A stretch of 64,000 nt of DNA from an uncultured Aliiroseovarius sp. (GCF_947492455.1 NZ_CANLNB010000003.1:558001-622000), one strand, 5' to 3'. Shown: positions 41,853 through 51,784, numbered from the stretch's first letter. Numbers and translations: made by a program. The notes: a model not told the origin generated them from the sequence alone.

Positions 41853-42611
41853 TTACCAGGTCGCGCCCGGATAAGCGCGCTGCAGCCATTGCATGGTGCA
41901 CAGAAGGTGCCCCAGATGCTCGGTATGCATATAGCCCGTGCGCCCGCCCTTGTGGTGGAACGTGTCGGTCGGGATGGTCAGGGTTGCTTGGCCCAGGACC
42001 TTGCCCACCAGCGCGTCGTATTCTTCACGCAGGGACGCGGGGTCAGGGGCAATACCGGCCTTGACCATGGCTGCATCAACCTCGTCACTGTCAAACATCT
42101 CGCCCACATAGGGCCAGAGGTAATCGAGCGCGGCTTGCATGCGGGCGTGGCTTTCTTCGGTCCCGTCGCCAAGACCAACCACCGTGTCGCCCGAGCGTTC
42201 GACGTGATAGGCCACTTCCTTCGACGCTTTGGCTGCAATCGCGGCCACGCGTTCGTCGGACGAGGTCATCAGACGGCCCATCATCACCGACGCCCATGCG
42301 TCATAGAGGAACTGGCGCATCAGGGTCTGACCGAAGTCACCGTTGGGCAGCTCGCACAGAAGGACGTTGCGGTAATCCCAAGCGTCGCGCAGGAACGCCA
42401 GATCGTCAGCCGTGCGGCCTTTGCCTTCGACTTCGCCGGCAAGGCCCAGCCAGAACTGTGTCTGACCGATCAGGTCCAGCGCAGTGTTGGCCAGCGCGAT
42501 ATCTTCTTCCAGCACCGGCGAGTGGCCACACCACTCGCTGACGCGGTGGCCGAGGATCAGGCTGTTGTCGCCCATCCGCAGCAGAAATTGAAAGAGTGCG
42601 TTGTCAGCCAT
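41853..42611 (-). CDS. paaC: Phenylacetyl-CoA epoxidase subunit PaaC
   Basis: A protein of 252 residues with the PaaC ferritin-like fold: LGHRVSEWCGHSPVLEEDIALAN at the N-terminus, AYHVERSGDTVVGLGDGTEESH in the middle, and the C-terminal YMHTEHLGHLLCTMQWLQRAYPG. It is the structural partner of PaaA in the ring 1,2-epoxidase. Its start shares one base with the paaB stop (TAATG). Confidence 0.96.
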   Translation of the reverse strand: MADNALFQFLLRMGDNSLILGHRVSEWCGHSPVLEEDIALANTALDLIGQTQFWLGLAGEVEGKGRTADDLAFLRDAWDYRNVLLCELPNGDFGQTLMRQFLYDAWASVMMGRLMTSSDERVAAIAAKASKEVAYHVERSGDTVVGLGDGTEESHARMQAALDYLWPYVGEMFDSDEVDAAMVKAGIAPDPASLREEYDALVGKVLGQATLTIPTDTFHHKGGRTGYMHTEHLGHLLCTMQWLQRAYPGATW

Positions 42612-42895
42612 TACATATGCCCCACTTCTTCGGGGATGTCGAAGAAGGTCGGGTGACGATAGACCTTCGAATTCGAGGGCTCGTAGAGCGGACCTTTTTC
42701 TTCGGGGCTTGAGGCCGCGATGTGCTGTGCTTCCACAACCCAGATCGACACGCCTTCGTTGCGACGGGTGTACACGTCACGGGCGTTCTTGATTGCCATT
42801 TCAGCGTCCGGCGCGTGCAGGCTGCCCACGTGACGGTGGCTCAGGCCGTGCTGGCCGCGGATGAAAACTTCCCAGAGGGGCCATTCTTTCGACAT
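42611..42895 (-). CDS. paaB: Phenylacetyl-CoA epoxidase subunit PaaB
   Basis: A protein of 94 residues opening MSKEWPLWEVFIRGQHGLSH, with VGSLHAPDAEMAIKNARDVYTRR as in PaaB. The small subunit bridges PaaAC pairs. GGAGAGAT precedes the ATG at 42895; the longer frame to 43063 is antisense-type sequence from paaA. Confidence 0.96.
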   Translation of the reverse strand: MSKEWPLWEVFIRGQHGLSHRHVGSLHAPDAEMAIKNARDVYTRRNEGVSIWVVEAQHIAASSPEEKGPLYEPSNSKVYRHPTFFDIPEEVGHM

Positions 42896-42906
42896 GTGAT
42901 CTCTCC

Positions 42907-43884
42907 TTATTCGGCGGCTGTGCGTGCAGCGGCTTTTTTGCGGCCATGGGCCAGAAGACCGTCGCGCACCCATGCGCCGTCTTCCCAAGCGTTGGTCCGG
43001 TCGTTCAGACGGTCCACGTTGCAGGGGCCTTTGCCTTTGATAACGTTGAAGAACTCGGACCAATCGGGGTCCGAATAATCATAGTGACCGCGTTCCTCGT
43101 TCCATTTGATGCCGGGATCGGGCAGATCCAGACCCAGATACTCGATCTGCGGAACGGTCTGGTCGACAAACTGCTGGCGCAGGTCGTCGTTCGAGCGGAC
43201 TTTAATCTTCCACTGCATCGACTGCTCCGAGTGGACACTTTCGCTGTCCGACGGGCCGAACATCATGATCGCGGGGAACCACAGGCGGTTCACGGCGTCT
43301 TGTGCCATGGCTTTCTGTGCAGGCGTGCCAAAGGCCATCTGCATGATCGCGTGATAGCCCTGACGTGCGTGGAAGCTTTCTTCCTTACAAATGCGGATCA
43401 TCGCGCGGCTATAGGGACCATAGGATGTCCGCTGCAGCGCCACCTGGTTCACGATGGCCGCGCCATCCACCAGCCAGCCCACGGCGCCGATATCGGCCCA
43501 GTTCAGGGTGGGGTAGTTGAAGATCGACGAATACTTCATCTTACCTTCGTGCAAGAGCTCGACCAGCTCGTCGCGCGACACACCCAGCGTTTCTGCGGCC
43601 GAGTAGAGATACAGACCGTGGCCGGCCTCGTCCTGCACTTTTGCCAGCAGGATCGCCTTACGTTCCAGCGTGGGCGCACGGGTGATCCAGTTGCCTTCCG
43701 GCAGCTGGCCCACGACTTCCGAGTGCGCGTGCTGGCCGATTTGGCGGATCAGCGTCTTGCGATACGCCATCGGCATCCAGTCTTTCGGCTCGATCTTTTC
43801 ATCGCGGTCGATCCGCGCCTGAAATTCTTCAAGCAGCTTGGGATCCTCGTCCGAGGCCTCGGCTGTGATCATCTGTGCATACAT
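42907..43884 (-). CDS. paaA: Phenylacetyl-CoA 1,2-epoxidase catalytic subunit PaaA
   Basis: A protein of 325 residues. Both diiron ExxH motifs are visible: [13 protein letters not shown] (about residue 87) and [15 protein letters not shown] (about residue 173), as is the conserved [11 protein letters not shown]. It epoxidises phenylacetyl-CoA, starting the hybrid aerobic pathway. The ATG is two bases from the thiolase stop. Confidence 0.97.
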   Translation of the reverse strand: MYAQMITAEASDEDPKLLEEFQARIDRDEKIEPKDWMPMAYRKTLIRQIGQHAHSEVVGQLPEGNWITRAPTLERKAILLAKVQDEAGHGLYLYSAAETLGVSRDELVELLHEGKMKYSSIFNYPTLNWADIGAVGWLVDGAAIVNQVALQRTSYGPYSRAMIRICKEESFHARQGYHAIMQMAFGTPAQKAMAQDAVNRLWFPAIMMFGPSDSESVHSEQSMQWKIKVRSNDDLRQQFVDQTVPQIEYLGLDLPDPGIKWNEERGHYDYSDPDWSEFFNVIKGKGPCNVDRLNDRTNAWEDGAWVRDGLLAHGRKKAAARTAAE

Positions 43885-43886
43885 CG

Positions 43887-45089
43887 TCAGATCCTTTCCA
43901 GAATAAGGGCAACGCCCTGTCCCACACCTACGCACATAGTGCACAGCGCATAGCGCCCACCGGTGCGTTGCAGTTGATATGCGGCAGTCAGCACAAGGCG
44001 CGCGCCGGACATGCCCAGCGGGTGGCCCAGTGCAATCGCACCGCCATTCGGGTTCACGCGCGGATCATCATCCGCGACACTCAGTTCGCGCAGCGTGGCA
44101 AGGCCTTGGCTTGCGAACGCTTCGTTCAATTCTATCACATCGATCTGGTCGATGGTCAGACCAGCTTTATCCAGCGCCTTGCGGCTGGCCGGAACCGGGC
44201 CGATGCCCATGACGCGGGGCGCAACACCTGCTGCCTGCATGGCCACGACGCGGGCCATCGGCTTCAGGTTGTTGGCATTGGCGGCCGCTTCCGAGGCGAT
44301 CAGCATCGCCGCTGCGCCGTCGTTCACGCCCGAGGCATTGCCCGCGGTGACCGTCAGGTCCGGGCCGTTCACGCCGCGCAGGCCCGACAGCTTTTCAGCC
44401 GTGGTGCCGGGGCGGGGGTGTTCGTCGGTGTCAACCACGACCGGATCGCCCTTGCGCTGCGGGATGGTGACCGGAATGATCTCATCCGCAAACATGCCAG
44501 CCTCGTGTGCAGCAGCCCAGCGGGCTTGGCTGCGGGCGGCGAACGCGTCTTGGTCTTCGCGGCTAACGTTATAGTCCTCGGCCACGTTGTCGGCGGTTTG
44601 CGGCATGGAGTGCGTGCCGTGCAGTTTGTCCATCTTCGGGTTCACGAAGCGCCAGCCGATGGTGGTGTCGTAGACCGCATTGGCACGGGTGAAAGCGCTG
44701 GTGGCTTTCGGCATCACAAAGGGCGCGCGGCTCATGCTTTCGACGCCGCCTGCGATACACAGGTCATAGTCGCCAGCTTTCACCCCACGCGCTGCCATGC
44801 CTACGGCATCCATGCCGGACGCGCACAGGCGGTTGATGGTGGTGCCCGGAACCTCGACCGGCAGACCGGCCAGAAGGGCGGCCATGCGCGCCACATTGCG
44901 GTTGTCTTCGCCCGCCTGGTTGGCCGAGCCATAGATCACGTCATCAATCGACGCCCAATCCACATCTGGGTTGCGCTCTTTCAAAGCGGCGATGGGCAGC
45001 GCGGCAAGATCGTCGGCCCGAACGCTGGACAGCGCCCCGCCATATCGACCGATCGGAGTGCGCACCGCGTCGCAGATGAAAGCTTCCAT
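43887..45089 (-). CDS. paaJ: 3-Oxoadipyl-CoA/3-oxo-5,6-dehydrosuberyl-CoA thiolase (PaaJ/PcaF type)
   Basis: A protein of 400 residues. Thiolase active-site cysteines are in [17 protein letters not shown] (acylated Cys) and [10 protein letters not shown] (acid/base Cys), with the histidine in [19 protein letters not shown]. It is the first gene of the paa operon and therefore acts at the terminal thiolytic step. A PcaF role in the 3-oxoadipate pathway is also possible. The start at 45089 has a GGGAGG site upstream; the longer frame is not used. Confidence 0.92.
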   Translation of the reverse strand: MEAFICDAVRTPIGRYGGALSSVRADDLAALPIAALKERNPDVDWASIDDVIYGSANQAGEDNRNVARMAALLAGLPVEVPGTTINRLCASGMDAVGMAARGVKAGDYDLCIAGGVESMSRAPFVMPKATSAFTRANAVYDTTIGWRFVNPKMDKLHGTHSMPQTADNVAEDYNVSREDQDAFAARSQARWAAAHEAGMFADEIIPVTIPQRKGDPVVVDTDEHPRPGTTAEKLSGLRGVNGPDLTVTAGNASGVNDGAAAMLIASEAAANANNLKPMARVVAMQAAGVAPRVMGIGPVPASRKALDKAGLTIDQIDVIELNEAFASQGLATLRELSVADDDPRVNPNGGAIALGHPLGMSGARLVLTAAYQLQRTGGRYALCTMCVGVGQGVALILERI

Positions 45090-45200
45090 ATATCCCTCCC
45101 GGAATGTCCAAGCGCGGCGCGGGATAAGCTTGCGGCGGCTTGGAGTATTGCTGACCGTTTGGTCGAATATAGTCTGAATGACGATTCGCCACAATAGATA

Positions 45201-45238
45201 TGTTACGAGAAATTATTCTCGCACTTCTATTGGTAACA
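45201..45238. promoter_or_regulatory. Nested inverted repeats upstream of the paa operon
   Basis: CGAGAA-ATTA-TTCTCG (45206-45221) is a perfect repeat. It lies within an outer pair TGTTAC (45201-45206) and GTAACA (45233-45238). The segment is A+T rich, 112-149 bases before the first paa start, and is the best candidate for the PaaX operator and promoter. Confidence 0.5.
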
Positions 45239-45266
45239 ATACCTAGGAAGGCGGGTGTGGAATGGG

Positions 45267-46202
45267 TCAGGCAGCGCCCAAAAGGGCAAGCCAGCCCCAG
45301 ACCGTAAAGATGGACAGCGCCGTGCCCACCAGAACCGTCGTGGCCGCCACGCGTTTGCCCACGCCATAGAGGTTCGCAAACACATAGGCGTTGATGCCCG
45401 GGGCGCTGGCGGCGGTCAGGATGGCGGACCGGAACGCGTCGGTTTCCAAGGCGAAGGTGCTGCCCAAACTCCACGTGATGGCGGGGTGCAGGCCCAGCGA
45501 AATCAGGCAAAGGAACGCCACGATCTTCAGATCGCCCTCGGGCCGGTACAGATACAGCACGCCCCCAAGCGCAAAGAGTGCCGTCGGCAGGGCGGCGCGG
45601 CCAACAAGGGCTACGGCCTCGACGAATACGCCGGGCAGATGCAGGCCGGTCAGGTTCACGACAAAGCCAGCAGCGATGGCCAAGACCAAGATGTTGCGTG
45701 ACATCGACCGGCCAATTTGGCGCAGCGTTTGCAGGGCGCCGTTTCCTTGGGCGCGCGCGATCTCCATCGCGGTGATGCCAACCGCATAACAAAACGGGGC
45801 ATGCAGCGCGATGATTGCGTAGTTCCCAGCCAGAGCATCAGGACCGAAGGCGCGTTCGGTGATGGGAAGGCCCAGTAAAAGCGAGTTTGAGAAGAGCGAG
45901 ACGAACCCGAACGCCACCGCGTCGGGCCACGGGCGGCCAAACAGATACCGAGCACCAAGAAGCCCCGCGAAGAACCCCGTCAGAGCACCCGCGTAGAAGC
46001 TAAGCAGCAAGGGCGCGTTGAACTCGGATTTCAGGTCCAGCCGGGCGATGGCCAGAAACAGAAGGCAGGGGATCGCGACGCTTTGGGCGAATTTCATCAG
46101 CCCATCAACAGCGCCATCCGATAAGACATTGCGCCAGCGCACGACATAGCCGAAACCGACCACCAGAAAGACTGGCAGGACGATATCGATCAGCGCGTTC
46201 AT
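45267..46202 (-). CDS. AEC family transporter
   Basis: A protein of 311 residues with ten hydrophobic segments in two sets of five, typical of auxin-efflux-carrier-like proteins (opening IDIVLPVFLVVGFGYVVRW; C-terminal ASAPGINAYVFANLYGVG with the conserved NAY motif). Substrate unknown; bacterial relatives move malonate, malate or other small acids. It overlaps the MBL hydrolase gene by four bases (ATGA) and is the last gene of that operon. Confidence 0.9.
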   Translation of the reverse strand: MNALIDIVLPVFLVVGFGYVVRWRNVLSDGAVDGLMKFAQSVAIPCLLFLAIARLDLKSEFNAPLLLSFYAGALTGFFAGLLGARYLFGRPWPDAVAFGFVSLFSNSLLLGLPITERAFGPDALAGNYAIIALHAPFCYAVGITAMEIARAQGNGALQTLRQIGRSMSRNILVLAIAAGFVVNLTGLHLPGVFVEAVALVGRAALPTALFALGGVLYLYRPEGDLKIVAFLCLISLGLHPAITWSLGSTFALETDAFRSAILTAASAPGINAYVFANLYGVGKRVAATTVLVGTALSIFTVWGWLALLGAA

Positions 46203-47014
46203 GAATGCCGAATGGGCAGAACCATTCCGTCATAGGCCACGGTCACGTTGTCCGGTGTTTCCGCAAGAACCGTCTCATAGTCCAGATCGATATGCATGTT
46301 GGTCAGCACGCCCTGCTTGGTGCCCGAGCGTTTGATCCATTCCAGCGCATCATCCAGATTGAAATGGGTTGGGTGGGGCGCACGGCGTAGCGAGTCGATG
46401 ACAAAGGTCTGCAGCCCTTGGATCACATGGGTCACGTCCTCGGGGATCTCGCTAACATCGGGCAGATAGGCCAGATCACCGATGCGGAAGCCCAGCGAGT
46501 CCATATTGCCGTGACGGACCTCGAACGGGGTCATGCGGATCGGGCCACCTTCGCCGTCGATCACCACGTCACCGGTAATGGAATGCAAATCCAAAATGGG
46601 CGGATAGCTCGAGCCTTCGGGCTGCACAAATGCATAGCCAAAGCGCGACATCAGCGCGGTCTGCGTCGGGCTGTCGGCCCAGACGGGCACGCGCTTGCGC
46701 ATGTTATAGACGATCATCCGCAGGTCATCGATCCCGTGCATATGGTCCGCGTGGCTGTGGGTATACACCACCGCGTCCAGCGCCCCGACGCCCGCATCCA
46801 GAAGCTGGCTGCGCATGTCGGGCGAGGTATCGATCAGCACGCGGGTCACGCCGCCATCGTCGCCCACGCGGGTGACAAGGGCCGAGCAGCGGGTGCGGCG
46901 GTTCTTGGGATTCTCGGGATCGCAATCGCCCCATTGGCCGCCCAAACGCGGTACGCCGCCCGAGGAGCCGCAGCCAAGGATGGTAAAGTAGGTGCCGGGC
47001 GCGCGCTCCGTCAT
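46199..47014 (-). CDS. MBL-fold metallo-hydrolase (PhnP/phosphodiesterase-like)
   Basis: A protein of 271 residues. The metal motif THSHADH (HxHxDH) follows IDTSPDMRSQLL, and downstream histidines lie in VRHGNMDSLGFRIG and NMHIDLDYET. The opening ILGCGSSGGVPRLGG matches PhnP-like cyclic phosphodiesterases. The substrate is unknown. It overlaps tatD by four bases, so it is translationally coupled. Confidence 0.9.
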   Translation of the reverse strand: MTERAPGTYFTILGCGSSGGVPRLGGQWGDCDPENPKNRRTRCSALVTRVGDDGGVTRVLIDTSPDMRSQLLDAGVGALDAVVYTHSHADHMHGIDDLRMIVYNMRKRVPVWADSPTQTALMSRFGYAFVQPEGSSYPPILDLHSITGDVVIDGEGGPIRMTPFEVRHGNMDSLGFRIGDLAYLPDVSEIPEDVTHVIQGLQTFVIDSLRRAPHPTHFNLDDALEWIKRSGTKQGVLTNMHIDLDYETVLAETPDNVTVAYDGMVLPIRHS

Positions 47015-47814
47015 GCGGGCACCTGATACGCGGCGGCCTTGGCGAAGAGGCGCTCGAAATTCGCCTCGGTCTGGGCGGCGAAGTCTTCATAGCTCAGGCC
47101 ATACAGCTCGGCGCCCACTTTGGCTGTGTGCACGGTGAAGGCGGGTTCGTTGCGCTTGCCGCGATGGGGCGGCGGGGCCAGATATGGCGCGTCGGTTTCG
47201 ACGAGAATGCGATCGACCGGGGCGGCGGCGAAGATCTCGCGTACCTCTTTGCTGCGCGGGAAGGCGGCGATGCCGGACATGGACAGGTAGAACCCCAGTT
47301 CCAGCGCGGCTTTGGCCAGCTCTGGCCCCGAGCTGAAGCAATGCATCACACAGTCAAACGCGCCTTTGCCATGTTCCTCGGTCAGGATGCGGGCCATGTC
47401 GTCATCGGCGTCGCGCGAGTGGATGATCAGCGGCAGACCCGTTTGGCGCGCGGCTTCGATATGGATCAGCAGGCTTTCAATCTGCGCGTCGCGGCTTTCG
47501 GCGGTATAGTGATAGTCGAGCCCGGTTTCGCCAATGCCGACGAATTTGGGATGAGCGGCCAGCGCCACCAGTTCCTCGACCGAGACCATTGGTTCCGACG
47601 CTACGCTCATCGGGTGGGTGGCAGCGGCGAAGAAGATGGGCGCGTGGGCTTCGGCAATGGGCTGCACTTGCGGCAGATTTGCCATCTTGGTGCAGATCGT
47701 CACCATGCGGGCCACGCCTGCGTCGGCGGCATTGGCAATCACCTCGTCCAGACGCCCTTCGAAATCGGGGAAGTCCAGATGGCAGTGGCTGTCGGTGATT
47801 TTCGGCGTGCTCAT
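47011..47814 (-). CDS. TatD family metal-dependent hydrolase
   Basis: A protein of 267 residues. TIM-barrel amidohydrolase with DSHCHLDFPDF (HxH), GIGETGLDYHY, HSRDADDD, CFSSG and ETDAPYLAPPPHRGKRNEP, the complete TatD/YcfH set. Members are metal-dependent DNases or DNA-repair nucleases. The holB-tatD order is widely conserved. Confidence 0.94.
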   Translation of the reverse strand: MSTPKITDSHCHLDFPDFEGRLDEVIANAADAGVARMVTICTKMANLPQVQPIAEAHAPIFFAAATHPMSVASEPMVSVEELVALAAHPKFVGIGETGLDYHYTAESRDAQIESLLIHIEAARQTGLPLIIHSRDADDDMARILTEEHGKGAFDCVMHCFSSGPELAKAALELGFYLSMSGIAAFPRSKEVREIFAAAPVDRILVETDAPYLAPPPHRGKRNEPAFTVHTAKVGAELYGLSYEDFAAQTEANFERLFAKAAAYQVPA

Positions 47815-47830
47815 AGGGGGCGTCCTTGCC

Positions 47831-48958
47831 TCAGGCCGCCAATTTCACGGCCGTGTCGTTGATCTTGAAAACCATATCAAGGATGAGCGCAGCCGGGTCA
47901 AGGTTCACCGCCCGTCCATGGCTTGCGCGGGCCGACAATTCCTGTTGCAGGCTGGCCCAAGCGCGGGCGGCGTTGGGGTGGGGCGATAGGCGCGCAAGGC
48001 AGGCCGCTTCGCCCGGCGCGGCCTCGGCCGCTGGGTGGAACCCGGCCCCGTGGCGGGCCAGTCGGGCCAGAAACAGGTCAAACAGATGCAGGATCAGCGC
48101 ATAGCGCTCGGCATTGGCTTTGCCGGCCGCGCTTTCAGCCAGTTTCAACGCACGGGGGCGGTCGAAATCGCGGTTTTGAAAGATCTGGACCAAGTCGCCA
48201 TAGGTGCCCAAACCGTTCAGGTGTAAAAGGCGTAGGGCATCGCCTGCCGATCCAGCGGCCAGTTCATTCAAACGCAGAACCTCGTCCGCTGATGGCGTTT
48301 CGTCCAGCCCGGCCATGACCTGTGACAGCGCATCCGGCGCCAAGGGGGGCAGGCGCAATTCGCGGCAGCGCGAGCGGATCGTGGGCAGAAGGCGCGAGGG
48401 TTGGTGGCTGATCAGCAAGAGCACAGCGCCTTCGGGTGGTTCTTCCAACAGTTTCAACAGCGCATTTGCGGCGTTGGTGTTCATTTCGTCCGCCACATCA
48501 ACGATGACCACGCGGCGACCACCACCGGCCGAGGACAGGGCAAAGAAGCTTTTCAGCTTACGCACCTCGTCCACGGTAATCTCGCCTTTCAGGCGCTTGG
48601 CTTTTTCGTCCCATGGACGGCGCAGCAGGAAGAGGCCGGGTTCGGACAGGGCTGCAATCCGGTGCGCGACCGGGTGGTCGGGGGAAATGTCCAGCGTGTC
48701 CGGGGTGGGGGCGGCGAACATGCCGCCATCATCCGGCGGCGTGGCCAACAGAAAGCGCGCGATGCGCCATGCCAATGTCGCTTTGCCCACGCCGCGCGGG
48801 CCGGAAATCAGCCAGCCGTGGTGCATCCGGTCCGAATTGTAGGCCGACAGAAACGCCTGTTCTGCTGCGTCCTGCCCGATCAGCCGGGTTGCCTCTCGCG
48901 GATGCGGGGCGCCTTCGATCCGGTCGGGTTGTGGGATGTCGTCGGGATCGGTGCTCAT
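47831..48958 (-). CDS. holB: DNA polymerase III subunit delta'
   Basis: A protein of 375 residues. AAA+ clamp-loader fold with GPRGVGKATLAWRIARFLL (Walker A), VIVDVADEMNTNAANALLKLLEEPP and the SRC motif (IRSRCRELRLPP). It loads the beta clamp with the delta and gamma/tau subunits. It overlaps tmk by four bases. The glycine/lysine of Walker A are retained, unlike the E. coli delta' subunit. Confidence 0.94.
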   Translation of the reverse strand: MSTDPDDIPQPDRIEGAPHPREATRLIGQDAAEQAFLSAYNSDRMHHGWLISGPRGVGKATLAWRIARFLLATPPDDGGMFAAPTPDTLDISPDHPVAHRIAALSEPGLFLLRRPWDEKAKRLKGEITVDEVRKLKSFFALSSAGGGRRVVIVDVADEMNTNAANALLKLLEEPPEGAVLLLISHQPSRLLPTIRSRCRELRLPPLAPDALSQVMAGLDETPSADEVLRLNELAAGSAGDALRLLHLNGLGTYGDLVQIFQNRDFDRPRALKLAESAAGKANAERYALILHLFDLFLARLARHGAGFHPAAEAAPGEAACLARLSPHPNAARAWASLQQELSARASHGRAVNLDPAALILDMVFKINDTAVKLAA

Positions 48959-49584
48959 GCGTGCGCCTTGATGTCGTTCAGTGCCGTCGCCAGCACATCG
49001 GCGGCGACCACATCAATGTCGCGGGTGCCGTCGATCACGCGAAAGCGGGTGGGGTGATCTTGGGCAAGCTCCAGAAAGCCAGCGCGCATTTTGTGCTGCA
49101 ACTCGGCGCCGAAATCTTCGAACCGTTCTTCGGTGCCGCCACGGCCTTTGGCGCGGGCGTGGCCCAGATCCGGGTCCATGTCGATCAGAAAGGTCACATC
49201 TGGTTCGCAGCCGATCATCAGATCATGCAGCGCGTCGACCTGTGCACGTTTGTCGCCCGAGCGCGTCCCTTGATACATGCGCGTGCTATCAGCGAACCGG
49301 TCGGTGATGACGATCTTGCCTTCGGCCAAGGCCGGATTGATCAGTCGCTCCAAATGGTCGCGGCGGGCGGCGGTGAAGAGCAGAAGCTCGGTCTCGGCCG
49401 ACCAGCGGTCGGGGTCACCTTCCAGCACAAGCGCGCGGATTTCCTCGGCCCCGGCGGACCCGCCGGGTTCACGGGTCAGGACCACATCGTGACCCGCATC
49501 GCGCAAAGCCGCGGCCAGCAGGCGCGCTTGCGTCGACTTACCCGAGCCGTCGATGCCCTCGAAGCTGATGAATAACCCGCCCAT
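48955..49584 (-). CDS. tmk: Thymidylate kinase
   Basis: A protein of 209 residues. P-loop FEGIDGSGKSTQARLL, the TREPGGSAGAEEIR motif and the DRFADST (DRY-like) motif are all present. It phosphorylates dTMP to dTDP. It is embedded in an operon with dacC upstream (six-base gap) and holB downstream. Confidence 0.96.
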   Translation of the reverse strand: MGGLFISFEGIDGSGKSTQARLLAAALRDAGHDVVLTREPGGSAGAEEIRALVLEGDPDRWSAETELLLFTAARRDHLERLINPALAEGKIVITDRFADSTRMYQGTRSGDKRAQVDALHDLMIGCEPDVTFLIDMDPDLGHARAKGRGGTEERFEDFGAELQHKMRAGFLELAQDHPTRFRVIDGTRDIDVVAADVLATALNDIKAHA

Positions 49585-49590
49585 GTCAGA

Positions 49591-50790
49591 TCAGTTTGTC
49601 GTCGACGACGCGCCGGGAAGCGCCAGCGGGGGCGGGGCGTCGCCACCCATGACCATCGTCAGAACCTTGCTGGCGGCAGTGGTCAGGCGCTTGGTATAGC
49701 CCGCATTGCCGACGCCGTGTTCGGCATAAAGGGGCACGACGGTGTCGCTTAACCCATCGCGGCTGATGACCATCTGGGCCAGTTCTTGCCCCTGTGCGAT
49801 CGGCGCAGGGATCGGGCCGGTCCAGCTGACCGTTGCGGTCATGTCGCCACGCTGCCCTGCGGGGATCAGCATGTTTACATCCTCGGCCGGAACCAAGCCA
49901 ACGGTCGCGCTGGAGCCCAACCAGACGGGCGCTTCTGCCACGCGCTGACCGGCTTTGACCGTGGTTTTCATGGTGAATTGACGGAAGGCCCAGTTGACGA
50001 TGGCTTCGGCCTCTTCCGCGCGTTCCTTTTCCGAGGTCATGCCCGAGATCACGAAGACGATGCGGCGATCCCCCTGACGCGCGGACCCAACCAGACCATA
50101 GCCTGCTTCCTGTGTGTGCCCGGTCTTCAAGCCGTCGGCACCAATGCCAAGCCGCAGAAGCGGATTGCGGTTGAAGCGGTTGTCCGGCGCGCGGTCTTTG
50201 TAATGATATTCAGTCTGCGAGAAGTAACGGTAGTAATCCGGGAACTCGACAATCAGGTGGCGCGCCAGAAGCGCCAGATCTTTCATCGACATGCGCTGCA
50301 TCGGATGCGGCCAGCCCGAGGCGTTGCCGAAGCTGGTGTTTTCCAGCCCCATGTTGCGGGCGCGGTCGGTCATCATACGGGCAAAAGCGTCTTCCGTGCC
50401 TGCCAGTCCTTCGGCAACAGCCACACAGGCGTCATTGCCCGACTGCACGATGATCCCCTGCAACAGATCCTCGACCGTGGGGCGGTCGCCCTGGGTCAGG
50501 AACATGGTCGAGCCACCCATATTGGCGGCCCGGTCAGACACGCCAAACGGGGTCGACAACGTCACGCGGCCATCTGCCAGCGCTTCGAACAGCATGTTGA
50601 CCGTCATCAGCTTTGACATCGACGCGGGCGGCAGGGGAACTTCCGCGCTCTTCTCAAGCAAAACGGTGCCCGTGGTCACATCCAACACATAGGCCGAGGT
50701 GGCGCGCGTGTCGAAGGCGTGCGCGGGCAGTGCTGCAAGGAAAACCAACGCCACAAGGGTCGAAATGCGCAAGGTCAGGCGTCGAAGCAT
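49591..50790 (-). CDS. dacC: D-alanyl-D-alanine carboxypeptidase (PBP5/6 class)
   Basis: A protein of 399 residues with a signal peptide (STLVALVFLAALPAHA, cut near residue 24). Catalytic motifs are SMSK (SxxK), SGN (SxN) and KTG. The PBP5-type C-terminal domain follows, but the last residues (PPPLALPGASSTTN) are not the classical amphipathic anchor. It trims peptidoglycan pentapeptides in the periplasm. The start at 50790 opens with MLRRLTLRIST. The symbol is a family-level assignment. Confidence 0.9.
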   Translation of the reverse strand: MLRRLTLRISTLVALVFLAALPAHAFDTRATSAYVLDVTTGTVLLEKSAEVPLPPASMSKLMTVNMLFEALADGRVTLSTPFGVSDRAANMGGSTMFLTQGDRPTVEDLLQGIIVQSGNDACVAVAEGLAGTEDAFARMMTDRARNMGLENTSFGNASGWPHPMQRMSMKDLALLARHLIVEFPDYYRYFSQTEYHYKDRAPDNRFNRNPLLRLGIGADGLKTGHTQEAGYGLVGSARQGDRRIVFVISGMTSEKERAEEAEAIVNWAFRQFTMKTTVKAGQRVAEAPVWLGSSATVGLVPAEDVNMLIPAGQRGDMTATVSWTGPIPAPIAQGQELAQMVISRDGLSDTVVPLYAEHGVGNAGYTKRLTTAASKVLTMVMGGDAPPPLALPGASSTTN

Positions 50791-50851
50791 AGTCAGGGTG
50801 TGTCCTTTGGTTGCTCTGTAGGGCCTATGGCCCGATATCTGCGTTCCGGTA

Positions 50852-51784
50852 TTAGTTCGAGACAGCATAGGCGTCGACGAAACCAAGCCCTTCAATTTTC
50901 TTCAGCAAAGCTGCGAGCTCGGCCTTGTTTGTCGCCGGTCCCGCAACCACGCGCCAGAACTTCTTTCCGTTCGAGTCGCCCGGTTTGATGGTCGGCGTGA
51001 TCCCAGCGGCGCGCAGAGAGGCTGCGGTGTTTTTGGCGTTCTGTTCGACCGAGAAGATGCCGATCTGGATGAAGGGCTTCGCGAGCTTGGTCTCAGAGGC
51101 AGGGGCCTCGGGTGCTGCGGCGATAGCGGGTTTGGTTGCCGCAGCCGGCTTGGCTGCAGCAGGTTTCGCCGCGGGTTTTGTCGCCGGTTTCGGGGCAGGG
51201 CGGGTGCCCACCTTTGGCGTCGTTGCTTCGGTCCGGTCCAATGCGGCCTCGGCGGCGGCAATCGGGTCATCCAACGTCGATTGCGAAATTTTCGCGGGAT
51301 CTTCCAGTGTCGGTTTTGCTTCGGGCGGGGGCGCCACAGGCACCTTTTCCTTGCGTAGGGCCGTCACGGACAGTTCCGTCGGCGCACCCGCCAGGATCCC
51401 AAGCTCGGCCGCCGCTTCGGACGAGACCTGCAATCGCGGCCCCGGAATTTCACGTTCGCGGCGGAACAGAGCGGCGACAGCGGTTTTTCCGTTCGACAGG
51501 TTGCGAATGATCACGCGCTCCGGGTCTGTTGCGTTAGGGTGGGCCACCCAAACACCGCCAAGGCTGGGGCGTCCGTCCCAAAGACCTTTTTCGGTCACTT
51601 GGAAGACATCTGGAGCTTCAACATCGCGTTCAACAACCTTCCCCTGACGGGCGGTCGCCTGCGCACTCTCCGCGCCTGAATTGGCGTTTTTCATGAAGCC
51701 GGGAAGGTTGGTGTCGTCGCACGCAGCAACAAGAAAGGCACCTCCAAGTGCCACGGCCACTTTCACGGTGGTCTTTATCGACAT
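50852..51784 (-). CDS. SPOR-domain lipoprotein (RlpA-like central region)
   Basis: A protein of 310 residues. A lipoprotein signal (GGAFLVAAC) places it in an envelope membrane. The central region (GGVWVAHPNATDPERVIIRN, VAALFRRE, QVSSEAAAELGIL) resembles the double-psi barrel of RlpA. An alanine/proline/lysine-rich linker (about 180-230) leads to a C-terminal SPOR domain (PFIQIGIFSVEQNAKNTAASL) that binds denuded septal peptidoglycan. It heads the dacC-tmk-holB operon. Confidence 0.85.
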   Translation of the reverse strand: MSIKTTVKVAVALGGAFLVAACDDTNLPGFMKNANSGAESAQATARQGKVVERDVEAPDVFQVTEKGLWDGRPSLGGVWVAHPNATDPERVIIRNLSNGKTAVAALFRREREIPGPRLQVSSEAAAELGILAGAPTELSVTALRKEKVPVAPPPEAKPTLEDPAKISQSTLDDPIAAAEAALDRTEATTPKVGTRPAPKPATKPAAKPAAAKPAAATKPAIAAAPEAPASETKLAKPFIQIGIFSVEQNAKNTAASLRAAGITPTIKPGDSNGKKFWRVVAGPATNKAELAALLKKIEGLGFVDAYAVSN

